A DNA stretch of 64,000 bases. Source: an uncultured Clostridia bacterium (lineage in GTDB: Bacteria > Bacillota > Clostridia > Oscillospirales > CAG-272). Each line of letters starts with the position of its first letter. Position 1 is the first letter of the stretch. The notes beneath the pieces were generated by a model, which saw only the letters and a list, made by a program, of their open reading frames with translations, was not told the origin of the DNA and did no database searches. This document shows, one piece after another, positions 27,558-36,555 of this stretch. Position numbers and translations under genes: made by a program. The DNA lies in the NCBI GenBank assembly GCA_944391815.1, contig CALXUV010000059.1:1-64000 (forward strand), given 5' to 3'.

Positions 27558-28829
27558 ATGGAAAAGACCGTAAGTACTGACAGCGGAGTTAGTATACATT
27601 TTTACGAAAACCGTTCGCTTCATTCGTTTACCATCTCACTGTTTGTCAGGGGCGGTCTTGTTTATGAAGAAAAAGGCAGTTACGGGTTCGCTCATTTTTT
27701 TGAACACATAGCTTTCAGGAATATTGACGCACACATGAACGGTAAATTATATGAAACGCTCGACCTCTGTGGTCTTACTTTCAATGCGGCAACCTTTGTT
27801 GATTACATTGAATTTACAATTACGGGTGCTGCGAAGCACTTTGTGACGGCGGCGGAAATAATAAGCAGAGTCTTTTCACCTGTCATAATCCCACCAAAAG
27901 AAATCTTACGCGAAAAAAAGAGGATAAAAGCAGAAATTCATGAGGAAGGCGAAGGCTCGATGAGACGGTTTTCCGACTCGGTTGTTTACAAAGGTTCGCC
28001 GCTTTCAAATCCAATAACCGGAAGATGCAGCGACGTTGACGGGTTCGGAATAAAAAAACTGCGTGAGATGTCAGGCGAGTTGCTCAGATCCGAAAACGTA
28101 TTTTTTTATGTGGCCGGAAATTTCCGGGAGTCTGATATCCTGTTTCTTAAAAAAACGGTTTCCGGGTTAAATCTTTCGATCGGAATTTTAAGAAAACCGA
28201 AAAATATAAAGCCGACGGAGTTTGGGAAAAGGAACTGCTTGTTTGCGGCAAAAAAAGCGTCTTCAACGACAGTACGATTTTCATTCGATATAGATATGTC
28301 AAAATGCAGTGAAAAGGAAATAATGCTGCTGTCTGACGCACTGTTTTCCGGCGAAACCTGTCCGGTTTACCGTGAAATGTCGGAAAACACAGGACTTATT
28401 TACAGCTATGACAATTATGTTGATTTTCACGGTGATTTTGCGGTTTTAAGTGTATCTTTCGATATCAGAGCCGATAAACTTACATCGGCAGCCGGAATGC
28501 TTTTCGGAATTCTTTCGGATATTAAAAATTCCGTAGGAAAAAGACTGCCTTTCGTGCTTCCGGGTTATACCGATAACGGTATGATGGCTCTTGACGACAG
28601 CGAAACTCTTGCATCCGATAACGGTTATTATAACCATATTTTGGGGCTCGGGTTTTATTCACCTGAAATCAAAATCAGAGAGTTTACCTCCGTTTCGGGT
28701 AACAAACTTTCCGAAATCGCGGAAAATATTTTCAGATGCAGAAATCTGGTTATAACTGTCAAAGGCAATAAAAGCGGCATAGATCGGGACAAAATAAGAG
28801 CACTGGCTTTTCAGAAGCTCGGAGAATAA
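27558..28829 (+). CDS. M16 family zinc peptidase (insulinase-like)
   Basis: A 423-residue protease-like protein of the pitrilysin/insulinase superfamily. The inverted zinc motif HFFEH is at 46-50 and a candidate third zinc ligand Glu lies in KKRIKAEIHEE near 125-130, so the site looks catalytically intact. The second half (about 200-420) is the usual inactive M16 repeat. It is a single-domain-pair M16 protein and no second M16 subunit gene is adjacent. Role may be peptide degradation or leader-peptide processing; no RiPP precursor is visible next to it. The start follows GGAAGGAAACAGGT. Confidence 0.88.
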   Translation: MEKTVSTDSGVSIHFYENRSLHSFTISLFVRGGLVYEEKGSYGFAHFFEHIAFRNIDAHMNGKLYETLDLCGLTFNAATFVDYIEFTITGAAKHFVTAAEIISRVFSPVIIPPKEILREKKRIKAEIHEEGEGSMRRFSDSVVYKGSPLSNPITGRCSDVDGFGIKKLREMSGELLRSENVFFYVAGNFRESDILFLKKTVSGLNLSIGILRKPKNIKPTEFGKRNCLFAAKKASSTTVRFSFDIDMSKCSEKEIMLLSDALFSGETCPVYREMSENTGLIYSYDNYVDFHGDFAVLSVSFDIRADKLTSAAGMLFGILSDIKNSVGKRLPFVLPGYTDNGMMALDDSETLASDNGYYNHILGLGFYSPEIKIREFTSVSGNKLSEIAENIFRCRNLVITVKGNKSGIDRDKIRALAFQKLGE

Positions 28830-29230
28830 CAAAGTTTAAGTAAACTCCGAATTTGTTTTATTGTTAATAAATGCGGACGTATTAAACGAGATAGTTTTTC
28901 CGGTTTAAAAAACGCAAAATAATAGGTACACATTTCCCGGAAACGCTAAATTAAACTCATTAGTGTCCATCCCGGAAACGGAAAATAATTATAACCTTGC
29001 AGTTTTCCCCGATGTGCTTTCCGACGTTCTTTTCTTAACAAATGATTTTGTAATTAAAAAATGATCTGATGAGATTTTGAAATAACCACTGATTATTTCC
29101 AACATATAAAAAATCACCCGTCATCTTTTGTGGATGTCGAGTGATTTTTTGTTTACATCGTTAATACCGGCGGAATTTTCAAATTTACAAGACTTTTTTC
29201 CGTCTTGATTCCGAAATTAAAATGCAGAAA
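28830..29230. other. Intergenic stretch with one bidirectional terminator
   Basis: 401 bases between convergent genes. Apart from the hairpin at 29107-29151 I see no gene. The first half contains short repeats of CCCGGAAACG (28937-28982), the sense of which is unclear. Confidence 0.5.
29107..29151. terminator. Bidirectional intrinsic terminator
   Basis: AAAAATCAC...CATC pairs with GATG...GTGATTTTTT with a short mismatch region and a TTTTGT loop. A-rich and T-rich flanks allow use from both strands, between the M16 gene and the sugar isomerase gene. Confidence 0.8.
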
Positions 29231-29983
29231 TTATCCGTAAATCTCCTTTGCAATCTTCAGGCTTTCAATAGGATCAAGAAGAGGACGGTATTCAAGACCG
29301 CAAGCTCCTTTGTATCCGGCTTTGTCGATTGCCGAGAAGATTACCTTATAATCGTTTTCTCCGAACTGAAGTTCGTTTCTGCCCGGATGTCCGGCGGAAT
29401 GGAGATGAGCAATGCAGTCAAGATTGTCTCTGATACTCGGAATAATGTTGCCTTCCATAATCTGCTGGTGGTAAATATCGTATATGATCTTTACAAGCGG
29501 GTGGTTTACTTCTCTGACTATGTCAAATCCTTCTTTTGAAGACCAAAGGTAATAACCGGGGTGATTTACGTAAGTGTTGAGCGGTTCGAGCATTATCGTT
29601 ACACCGTATTCTTCGAGAATCGGTTTAGCCTGTTCAAGGGCGTCAACGATAGACTGGTGTTGCACAGCCCTTTCAGCGCCCGTATCCGGTCCGACCTGAG
29701 TGATAAGTTTTTTGGCACCGACCTTATTTGCCGCTATGCAGCTCTCTTTTAAACCGTCAAGCCATAAACGGCGGTTTGCGGGTGAGGTCATTCGGAATTC
29801 AGTCGTACACATACTCAGAAGCTCAACACCTGTTTCATCACAAGTGTTTTTTACTTTTTCAAGGTCGAGTCCTTTCCAGTTATAGGTTTCTGCGGCGTCA
29901 AATCCGAGAGAACCTATTGTTTTAATTGACTGACAAAAATCTTTTCCGCCGAAAAAACACGGCACTGGTACACATAATCTCAT
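29231..29983 (-). CDS. Sugar phosphate isomerase/epimerase (hydroxypyruvate isomerase-like)
   Basis: A 250-residue TIM-barrel protein of the xylose-isomerase-like (AP endonuclease 2) superfamily. Metal-ligand segments are visible: TIMLEPLN (Glu, about 139-146), IIYDIYHQQIMEG (Asp/His, about 172-184), CIAHLHSAGHPGRNEL (His, near 200) and GLEYRP (Glu, near 235). The overall order resembles hydroxypyruvate isomerase and related ketose epimerases. It is followed upstream by a Gfo/Idh/MocA oxidoreductase on the same strand, so the two probably act in one sugar or inositol catabolic route. Confidence 0.87.
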   Translation of the reverse strand: MRLCVPVPCFFGGKDFCQSIKTIGSLGFDAAETYNWKGLDLEKVKNTCDETGVELLSMCTTEFRMTSPANRRLWLDGLKESCIAANKVGAKKLITQVGPDTGAERAVQHQSIVDALEQAKPILEEYGVTIMLEPLNTYVNHPGYYLWSSKEGFDIVREVNHPLVKIIYDIYHQQIMEGNIIPSIRDNLDCIAHLHSAGHPGRNELQFGENDYKVIFSAIDKAGYKGACGLEYRPLLDPIESLKIAKEIYG

Positions 29984-30176
29984 TTTGTTCCTCCTGAATG
30001 GTTATGGTTAGAATAAATTTAAGGGTGCAGTACAGACAGCCTGATATCGTACATAAATACAGAATAAAATACAAGTGCTTACGGACTGACGGTATATAAA
30101 ATCTGATCTTGAAAATCACATAATCGGATTTGTCTGACTTCAAAAATCAGAGCGGAATGCAAGGATCTGAAAGTGC

Positions 30177-31181
30177 TCAGAAGTATATAACTTCACCGGT
30201 TTCCATTGATTTATTGGCGGCAAAAGTCATTTTCAGAGATTTAAGGGCATCGGAGTAATCAGAGCGTATAAGACTTCTGTCTCCGGTCAGTATTGCATCT
30301 ACGAATGCTTTATCAAGCAGGTAGGTTTGATCCACTCCGCGGGGAATATCTTTGACGCCGTCTTTTGTCGTTATTATAAGGTTGTTGCGGAGTCTGTAAT
30401 CAAGAACGATATCGGAAAGTGTTATGTAAAGTCCGCATCTCGGTCTTACATCTTTGCTGTAACATCCGCTGACAAGAGTTGCCGTAACGTTGTTTTGAAA
30501 TCTGAATACCGCGGTGGAGTGGTCGTCGGTATCATACTCCGGAGAAGCGTCAGTTCCGGGTTTTACTATTCCTCTTGAGCAGGTGGCGTAAACCGATATC
30601 GGTTCTCCGTACAGAAATCTGAGTCCGTCAGCAAGATGTATATTCTGTTCGACAAGCTGACCGCCGCAGGTTGACTTTTTCTGCCACCACCATACACCGG
30701 GGATTCCGCCTACCCAAGCGCCGTAAACGAGTCCGCCGGCTTTATGCTTCGGAAGCTCTTCTTTAATGATCTCCATAAGGTCAAGGTATCTGTCCTGGAA
30801 TCCGACAGAAGTGATCAGATTCTTTTCTTTTACCGCTTTTTCTATTCTGTCTGCCTGAGCAAGGTCAAGCGTCATTGGCTTTTCAACCAAAAAAGGAATG
30901 TTTTTTTCTATTGCTCTTTCTTCGATGTCGGTATGTGCGTCAGGTTCAACGCAGATAACTACTGCATCGACGCTGTCTGCATTTTCATTGTCATAGAGTT
31001 CGCTGTGATTTTTGTAAACTCTTTTTGCGTCAACACCAAAGCGCTGAGCTGCTTTGTTTCGTCTCTCTTCAATGGGGTCGGCAACCGCAACAACAGTAAC
31101 ATTATCCATTTTTTCAAAAGAAGCCTGATGACTTCCGCTTCTTCCGCCGCAACCGATAAGTGCAATTCTGAGTTTTTTCAT
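30177..31181 (-). CDS. Gfo/Idh/MocA family NAD(P)-dependent oxidoreductase
   Basis: A 334-residue sugar or inositol dehydrogenase. The N-terminal Rossmann domain has ALIGCGGRSGSHQ (about 6-18), and EKPMTLDLAQAD near 100 is the conserved EKP block. The C-terminal domain contains GGQLVEQNIHLADGLRF with a candidate catalytic His. It is divergent from an AraC regulator with overlapping promoters and precedes a sugar isomerase in the same direction, 193 bases away. The likely job is oxidation of a sugar or polyol; the substrate is unknown. Confidence 0.9.
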   Translation of the reverse strand: MKKLRIALIGCGGRSGSHQASFEKMDNVTVVAVADPIEERRNKAAQRFGVDAKRVYKNHSELYDNENADSVDAVVICVEPDAHTDIEERAIEKNIPFLVEKPMTLDLAQADRIEKAVKEKNLITSVGFQDRYLDLMEIIKEELPKHKAGGLVYGAWVGGIPGVWWWQKKSTCGGQLVEQNIHLADGLRFLYGEPISVYATCSRGIVKPGTDASPEYDTDDHSTAVFRFQNNVTATLVSGCYSKDVRPRCGLYITLSDIVLDYRLRNNLIITTKDGVKDIPRGVDQTYLLDKAFVDAILTGDRSLIRSDYSDALKSLKMTFAANKSMETGEVIYF

Positions 31182-31219
31182 TTTCAGCCTCCTGTAAAGA
31201 TAAAAATAACAAAAATATG

Positions 31220-31248
31220 TTTACTTTTATCAGTTTTTATGCTATAAT
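31220..31248 (+). promoter_or_regulatory. Promoter of the AraC-family regulator
   Basis: TTTACT (31220-31225), 17-base spacer, TATAAT (31243-31248). Its -10 box overlaps that of the oppositely oriented oxidoreductase promoter by two bases within TATAATTATA. Confidence 0.75.
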
Positions 31249-31275
31249 TATATTGCAAATGATAGCAGTTGTCAA
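31247..31275 (-). promoter_or_regulatory. Promoter of the oxidoreductase/isomerase genes
   Basis: Minus-strand TTGACA (31270-31275) and TATAAT (31247-31252), 17-base spacer, both perfect. Repeats TTGCAA, TTGTCAA and TTGTAA around the -35 box are candidate half-sites for the adjacent AraC regulator. Confidence 0.85.
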
Positions 31276-31311
31276 TTGTAATTTATTGTTGTTTCTATAA
31301 GGATATTGCAA

Positions 31312-32076
31312 GTGAATAGTGAAGTTTTTGATGGACGGTTGCCCTTTATCCTCAATACGATCGGAGAATCCCCAAAACAGGGGGCAGTTTGCAGGGATAA
31401 GGCTCCGGAATGGAATCAGTTTATTTGGGTAAAAAGCGGCAGTGGCATTTTCACAGTCGGTGATGAAAAGTTTACGCTTTCGGCAGGACAAGGGATTTTC
31501 ATGCGTCACGGAGTACCGCATAGCTATGATGGGGAAAATCTTCATACTGCTTGGTGCACATTTTTCTCGGGTGACAATCTCATAGATTACAATATCGGTA
31601 AAAAGAACTGTTTTGTTTTCAGAGTTCCTGATTTTCTCGAAAGGGAAACGGCAGAGCTGTGCGTCTTTGCGACGGGTAACAGTACGACAATGTCGCTTTC
31701 GGCGGCTGGCTACACTTATGTCACGGAACTTTTCGCGGCGATCACAGGAGGAGAAGGGGACAGTGTGATTGAAAAAGTGAAAAACTATCTTGAAAGCAAT
31801 TTCAGTAAGGAGCTGACGCTTGACGGTATCGCCGCCGCAGTGGGTCTCGACCGGTTTTCTCTTTGCCGTTATTTTAAAAAATATCACAAGAGAACCGTCA
31901 TGGAGGAGCTGAAAAAAATACGGATTTCGAAAGCAAAAAAAATGCTCAGATATACTTCGGAACCGATAGAAAAAATATCAAAGCTTTGCGGTTTTGAAAG
32001 TCACGGATATTTTTGTATGCGTTTCAGGGAGCTTTGCGGGTGCGCTCCGGGAGAATATCGGAAAAAATTTTTATGA
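31312..32076 (+). CDS. AraC family transcriptional regulator
   Basis: A 254-residue regulator with an N-terminal cupin-like sensor (about 1-140; FIWVKSGSGIFTVGDEKFTLSAG is typical) and a C-terminal double HTH domain (about 155-254) with LTLDGIAAAVGLDRFSLCRYFKKYHKRT and ISKLCGFESHGYFCMRFRELCGCAPGEYRK. I prefer the GTG at 31312, which sits 7 bases after AAGGAT; a TTG at 31306 would be too close to that site. It is divergent from the oxidoreductase gene and probably regulates it and itself in response to a sugar. Confidence 0.92.
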   Translation: MNSEVFDGRLPFILNTIGESPKQGAVCRDKAPEWNQFIWVKSGSGIFTVGDEKFTLSAGQGIFMRHGVPHSYDGENLHTAWCTFFSGDNLIDYNIGKKNCFVFRVPDFLERETAELCVFATGNSTTMSLSAAGYTYVTELFAAITGGEGDSVIEKVKNYLESNFSKELTLDGIAAAVGLDRFSLCRYFKKYHKRTVMEELKKIRISKAKKMLRYTSEPIEKISKLCGFESHGYFCMRFRELCGCAPGEYRKKFL

Positions 32077-32249
32077 CATAAGTTCAGCTTTTCTTTGATA
32101 TTTTAAATCTTTCCTGAAAGATAAGCATTTTTCCGGGCGGCAATAATGAATTCCTGTTTAAATTTTCATCAGCATGTCCAACACAAAATTTTATGTATTA
32201 CAAAATCTTATGTATTATTCATATCGGACAAAGCAAAAACGAAAAACAA

Positions 32250-32330
32250 AAAACCAAGGTTGCAAAATTATATGCACCCTAAAAGTGTCTGACTTTAGGG
32301 CTCACTTCAAACTAAGCAACCTTGGTTTTT
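32250..32330. terminator. Composite inverted-repeat terminator with nested hairpin
   Basis: AACCAAGGTTGC (32252-32263) and GCAACCTTGGTT (32316-32327) are perfect complements, ending in a TTTTT run. The 52-base loop holds a second hairpin, CCCTAAA.GT/ACTTTAGGG (32277-32300). It lies between convergent genes. The rest of 32077-32386 has a 17-base tandem repeat (AAAATTTTATGTATTA/AAAATCTTATGTATTA, near 32185-32218) and no gene. Confidence 0.75.
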
Positions 32331-32386
32331 GTATTTTCTCTATAATGTCTGCAATTATCCGTTTTCAGACCATAATTTTTTCAAAA

Positions 32387-33184
32387 CTATCTTTTTATCG
32401 ATTTTGCGGATGATAAAGCGACAATAATCATCTTGAAAATCAGACCGTAAATCATCACAAAAAGCTGTGACAGCGAGTAAGCAAGGAACCATTCGTATTT
32501 TTTGTCGGATTTATATTCAATAAGCTTGTAAATAACTGACATGTGGAACATAAGCAAAACAGTAGAAAGCAGCGTCGGGATGATTGAAAATATTGCCGTC
32601 AATATAATAAAGCCCTTGTCGAAAAGCACTGCATATCTGTCCACTGTCAAAGATACCACTATAAGTACAACTAATATCGCAGCCAAAGTCAGCAGGAAAG
32701 TAGGGAAGAATCTCAGAAATCCGTTTTTAATTGTTTTTTTGAATAAGCTGTCAAGAAAGATAACGGCAAAACAGGCAGTGGTTGAAGCAACTATGCAGAT
32801 AAATGCAATGCCGGTAATGATCAGTTCAAACAATCCCGCAACAAATCCGAGTGTAAGTCCGGCAAAAACCGAAAATAAGGGTCCAAAGACTATTACCGAG
32901 TTCGGGGAAAAAAACATTATAATCGAGAAAATTAAAAGCGGTATGGCGGAAACAGCTATTCCGATTATTATGTACGCCGAGCCTTTGATCAGTTGTTCAG
33001 CATTTGCGTTCTGTACCCAAAAGAAAGCTACCAGTGCTGAAACAATGGAAATAATCAGGTAAAACGCACATTTAAGCGTAATTCCCGGCAGTGTTACGCA
33101 GTTCTGTTCAGTTTCAGGCTTATCGAGTTTATCTCTTAAAGCGCGGTTTTCCATCATGATAAGTGAGTGGTTGATTATTCTCAT
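32387..33184 (-). CDS. Bax-inhibitor-1/YccA-like membrane protein
   Basis: A 265-residue integral membrane protein with about seven hydrophobic helices from residue 40 onward and a soluble N-terminal leader. The segment VFGPLFSVFAGLTLGFVAGLFE, the following long helix pair and the FLRFFPTFLLTL stretch resemble the Firmicutes/actinobacterial branch of the Bax inhibitor-1 family. Members may act as ion leak channels; function here is not established. I moved the start to 33184 because GGGAGGA lies just upstream; the ATG 12 bases earlier has none. A 16-bp perfect palindrome lies right before the binding site. Confidence 0.62.
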   Translation of the reverse strand: MRIINHSLIMMENRALRDKLDKPETEQNCVTLPGITLKCAFYLIISIVSALVAFFWVQNANAEQLIKGSAYIIIGIAVSAIPLLIFSIIMFFSPNSVIVFGPLFSVFAGLTLGFVAGLFELIITGIAFICIVASTTACFAVIFLDSLFKKTIKNGFLRFFPTFLLTLAAILVVLIVVSLTVDRYAVLFDKGFIILTAIFSIIPTLLSTVLLMFHMSVIYKLIEYKSDKKYEWFLAYSLSQLFVMIYGLIFKMIIVALSSAKSIKR

Positions 33185-33196
33185 ATATCCTCCCAT

Positions 33197-33212
33197 TCAG
33201 TAAATTTACTGA
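33197..33212. promoter_or_regulatory. 16-bp perfect palindrome before the Bax-inhibitor-like gene
   Basis: TCAGTAAATTTACTGA is fully self-complementary and ends 2 bases before the GGGAGGA ribosome binding site of the minus-strand gene. It could be an operator or an mRNA hairpin controlling translation. Sequence 33213-33439 shows nothing else recognisable. Confidence 0.4.
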
Positions 33213-33439
33213 GGTTTTGTTGAATTTATCCGGCTGAAAAAAATCCGGACAAGATGTGAATTTGACTGTAACGTTCGGGTAATTGAGGCTGTAAGTCAAA
33301 AGCAAATTAATGGTAATGTGAAAAATATTGCGGAAAGGTCATTTGATTTAATTTCGGCGGGAACGTAAGTTACGGCATTTATTTGATATCCAAAACACAT
33401 TTAAAGGCGAAATCCGTAATTCGGGTTTTTCGTGAAAAA

Positions 33440-34075
33440 TCAGAGAAGATTTACAGCACAAGCGCATTCGATGATTTTTGCTTTGACTGAATTTTTGCTT
33501 TCCGAAAAAATTTCAGGAGTTATTGTGCTTGTTATGTGTGTATAGCCTGATTTATCTTTTTCAAACGGCAGACAGAACGGCAGAAATTCAAAAGGTTTTC
33601 CCGGTATCCTTCCGGTTTTTCTCTTGATTATCTCTTTGGCTACTCTTTCGTACTCCGCGCAGACTATGTCGTAATCGGAAATGGAAACCGGCAAGTCTTT
33701 GTCCTCTTCAGCCGACAGCTGCAAAATTCCGCTGTCAGCCAAAGAAATCACCCGTGAAGCGAAAATCGGAGAATTTTTGCTGTAAATAACGGTGTTTTCA
33801 CATTTATCGCAGGTGTAAAAATCTGATTTTTCAGTAGTATTTTCAGAAAAGAGAACGCCGTCGTAATACATTCCGGAAAGCCTTTTGTAACTTTCTGCAA
33901 GCTCTGTCGAACTGTATTTTGCAAGGTCATAACGAAGAGAGGACGGCAGTTCGTTTTCAAAGGGCAAACGCACGTAGCGGAGTAAATCATATTCTGCCGG
34001 CGAAATTATATGAACGGCCCCGCTGCCGGTGTCAAGCGCATAATACAGACCGTAAATTCTGAAAGTGTGGACCAT
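33440..34075 (-). CDS. Orphan RRE-like protein resembling the N-terminus of SCIFF maturase
   Basis: A 211-residue protein whose N-terminal ~85 residues (VHTFRIYGLYYALDTGSG, then AVHIISPAEYDLLRYV, later KYSSTELAESYKRLSGMYYDGVLFS) match the pattern of the peptide-recognition domain at the start of ScfB-type radical-SAM maturases, as I remember it. The radical-SAM domain is missing: no CxxxCxxC follows, only a single CDKC pair. The rest is unlike anything I recognise. Start chosen at 34075 on AAAGGAAATTCAAC; the gene lies 25 bases after glutamine synthetase III on the same strand, so it is probably co-transcribed. No SCIFF precursor peptide is visible nearby. Confidence 0.6.
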   Translation of the reverse strand: MVHTFRIYGLYYALDTGSGAVHIISPAEYDLLRYVRLPFENELPSSLRYDLAKYSSTELAESYKRLSGMYYDGVLFSENTTEKSDFYTCDKCENTVIYSKNSPIFASRVISLADSGILQLSAEEDKDLPVSISDYDIVCAEYERVAKEIIKRKTGRIPGKPFEFLPFCLPFEKDKSGYTHITSTITPEIFSESKNSVKAKIIECACAVNLL

Positions 34076-34100
34076 GTTGAATTTCCTTTCGACATAAATT

Positions 34101-36194
34101 TTACTCAGTGTAATAGGTAAGCTCACCGTAACTCGGAACAGGCCAGACTGCACTGTCGGTCATTGTTTCGGCGCAGTCTACCAGTTGTCTCAGCTTTTCC
34201 ATGACCGGTATGATGTTTTTGCAGAAATAAAATGCTTTTTCGGTAGCTGATACTGTGGCGTCAGCTTCGGAAATTTTAATTTCAAGCTCACCCGTAACTG
34301 CGAAAATATCTTTTACGGTGTTCGAAAGTTTATAAAGCAGATTTTTTTCGACCGATATGTCAATGTCGGGAGAAACGGCAATTTTGTTTTTTGCGGTTTC
34401 GGAAAGAGTGAGTAGATACTTTTCAATTGCAGGAATATAATCTCTTTTAGCCATTTCTATCATTGTCAGAGCTTCGATGTTCAGTGTTTTTGCGTAGTTT
34501 TCGTAGAGAATTTCCTGTCTTGAAAGAATTTCCGTGCGGCTCATGACTCCGCTTTTTTCAAAAAGCTCAATGTTTTTCCGGTCGTCATAGCAGGCGTATG
34601 CGTCGACTGCTTTCTTCAGATTCGGAAGACCTCTGCGCTCCGCTTCCTTTTCCCATTCTTCGGAATATCCGTTGCCGTTGAATATGACTCGGCTGTGATT
34701 TTTCAGAGTATCTTTTATGAGTTTTTTTACGGTGACATCGAAATCTTTTGATTTTTCAAGTTTGTCGGCAAATTCTCCGAGAACTTCCGAAAGAGCGGTG
34801 TTCAGAACTATATTCGGCGCCGCTACGTTCTGAGAAGATCCCGGCATTCTGAATTCAAATTTGTTTCCGGTAAAAGCAAAGGGTGAGGTTCTGTTTCTGT
34901 CGGTATTGTCCTTCTTGAAAACAGGGAGAGACGGGACACGCAGATTCATCATACCGTCCTTGGTTTTTCTGTAAGCCGTGCCGTCGATAATGGAAGTTAT
35001 GATGGCTTCAAGATCGTCACCGACGAACATCGAAACAATTGCCGGTGGGGCTTCATGTGCGCCGAGACGGTGATCGTTTGCAGCGGAGGCAATCGAAAGT
35101 CGAAGCAGTTCGGCATATTTGTCAACAACCTTTACGGTTGCCGCAAGTATAAGCATGAACTGTGCGTTTTCTTCCGGAGTTTCGCCCGGGTTCATCAGGT
35201 TTTTGCCCGTGTCCGTTGACAGCGACCAGTTATTGTGTTTTCCGGAACCGTTTACGCCTTTGAAAGGTTTCTCGTGAAGGAGACAAACAAGGCCGTATTT
35301 TTCAGCGGTTTTTTTCATACATTCCATCATCAGTACATTCTGATCGACTGCAAGATTTGATGAAACGAAAACGGGAGCAAGCTCATGCTGAGAAGGAGCC
35401 GCCTCGTTATGCTTGGTTTTAGCTACGATTCCGAGCGCCCAGAGCGTCTGTTCAAGGTCATGCATAAATGCGCTGACCCGGGTTTTCAGAGTTCCGTAAT
35501 AATGGTCTTCCATCTCCTGACCTTTCGGTGCAGGTGCTCCGAAAAGCGTTCTGCCGGTATAAATCAGATCTTTGCGTTTGTTGTAAAGTTTCTTGTCGAC
35601 CAGGAAATATTCCTGTTCGGCACCGATTGTACTGTAAACTCTTGTTGCGGTTTCGTCACCGAAAAGTCTTAAAATTCTCAGAGCCTGCTCGCTTACCGCG
35701 TCCATGGAACGGAGAAGAGGGGTTTTATTGTCAAGCGATTCGCCGGTGTACGAGCAGAACGCAGTGGGAATATAAAGTGAACCGTCTTTTACAAAAGCGT
35801 AAGACGCCGGATCCCAGGCTGTATAACCTCTTGCCTCAAAAGTGGCTCTCAGTCCTCCAGAGGGAAAAGACGAGGCGTCAGATTCTCCCTTGATGAGTTC
35901 CTTTCCCGAAAACTCCATTATGACATTTCCGCTGCCGATGGGAGAGATGAAAGAGTCATGCTTTTCAGCGGTGACTCCGGTGAGAGGCTGGAACCAGTGG
36001 GTATAGTGAGTGGCTCCTTTTTCAATTGCCCATTCTTTCATTGCAGACGCAACGCAGTCGGCAATTGACGGATCAATTGTCTTACCCATCTCAATCGTTT
36101 TGGTTAGTGATTTGTAAACTTCTTTCGGCAAACGCTCCCGCATGACTTTATCGCTGAAGACCATATTTCCGAACATTTCCGGTACATTAATCAT
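34101..36194 (-). CDS. glnN: Glutamine synthetase, class III
   Basis: A 697-residue GSIII that makes glutamine from glutamate, ammonia and ATP. Diagnostic blocks are [20 protein letters not shown] (about 120-139), the EQEYFLVD motif, [27 protein letters not shown] and [18 protein letters not shown]. The C-terminal helical extension (about 560-697), absent in GSI, is characteristic of GSIII. Start placed at 36194, after AGGAGAGG; the longer frame to 36224 has no support. It has its own consensus promoter and is followed by a small RRE-like gene. Confidence 0.97.
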   Translation of the reverse strand: MINVPEMFGNMVFSDKVMRERLPKEVYKSLTKTIEMGKTIDPSIADCVASAMKEWAIEKGATHYTHWFQPLTGVTAEKHDSFISPIGSGNVIMEFSGKELIKGESDASSFPSGGLRATFEARGYTAWDPASYAFVKDGSLYIPTAFCSYTGESLDNKTPLLRSMDAVSEQALRILRLFGDETATRVYSTIGAEQEYFLVDKKLYNKRKDLIYTGRTLFGAPAPKGQEMEDHYYGTLKTRVSAFMHDLEQTLWALGIVAKTKHNEAAPSQHELAPVFVSSNLAVDQNVLMMECMKKTAEKYGLVCLLHEKPFKGVNGSGKHNNWSLSTDTGKNLMNPGETPEENAQFMLILAATVKVVDKYAELLRLSIASAANDHRLGAHEAPPAIVSMFVGDDLEAIITSIIDGTAYRKTKDGMMNLRVPSLPVFKKDNTDRNRTSPFAFTGNKFEFRMPGSSQNVAAPNIVLNTALSEVLGEFADKLEKSKDFDVTVKKLIKDTLKNHSRVIFNGNGYSEEWEKEAERRGLPNLKKAVDAYACYDDRKNIELFEKSGVMSRTEILSRQEILYENYAKTLNIEALTMIEMAKRDYIPAIEKYLLTLSETAKNKIAVSPDIDISVEKNLLYKLSNTVKDIFAVTGELEIKISEADATVSATEKAFYFCKNIIPVMEKLRQLVDCAETMTDSAVWPVPSYGELTYYTE

Positions 36195-36247
36195 TTCAGT
36201 TTGACCTCTCCTGATTAGATACAATCTTTCTATAATAGCATACCTTG

Positions 36248-36276
36248 ATTATACAATAAAATGCTCTGAAAGTCAA
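36248..36276 (-). promoter_or_regulatory. Promoter of glutamine synthetase III
   Basis: Minus-strand TTGACT (36271-36276) and TATAAT (36248-36253), 17-base spacer. The leader is about 47 nt. Confidence 0.82.
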
Positions 36277-36474
36277 TAGAAGAAAAGAAAAAAGAGTTAC
36301 CGTAGGATTGGCAGGATTTTTACGGTTCCGCAAGAAAGTTTATGCAAACAGGCTTGACGACGCAAAATTTTACCGTAAAAGCCGAATTTTATAAATTGAG
36401 CATTTTCTGTTTAATTCAGGTAAAAAATCGCACAATAAACGTAGGTTATATATGTGTAAAGTAATCAAAAAAAC

Positions 36475-36503
36475 TTGACTTTTTTGTAGAATTGTGTTAT
36501 AAT
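36475..36503 (+). promoter_or_regulatory. Promoter of the glycosyltransferase operon
   Basis: TTGACT (36475-36480), 17-base spacer, TATAAT (36498-36503). The start would be near 36510, 46 bases before the first gene. Between this and the GSIII promoter (36277-36474) I see no further feature. Confidence 0.85.
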
Positions 36504-36555
36504 GGCGGAAAAGATTGAACTCTCAAATATGCGTTAAAAGTTGAAAGGGAAATTT

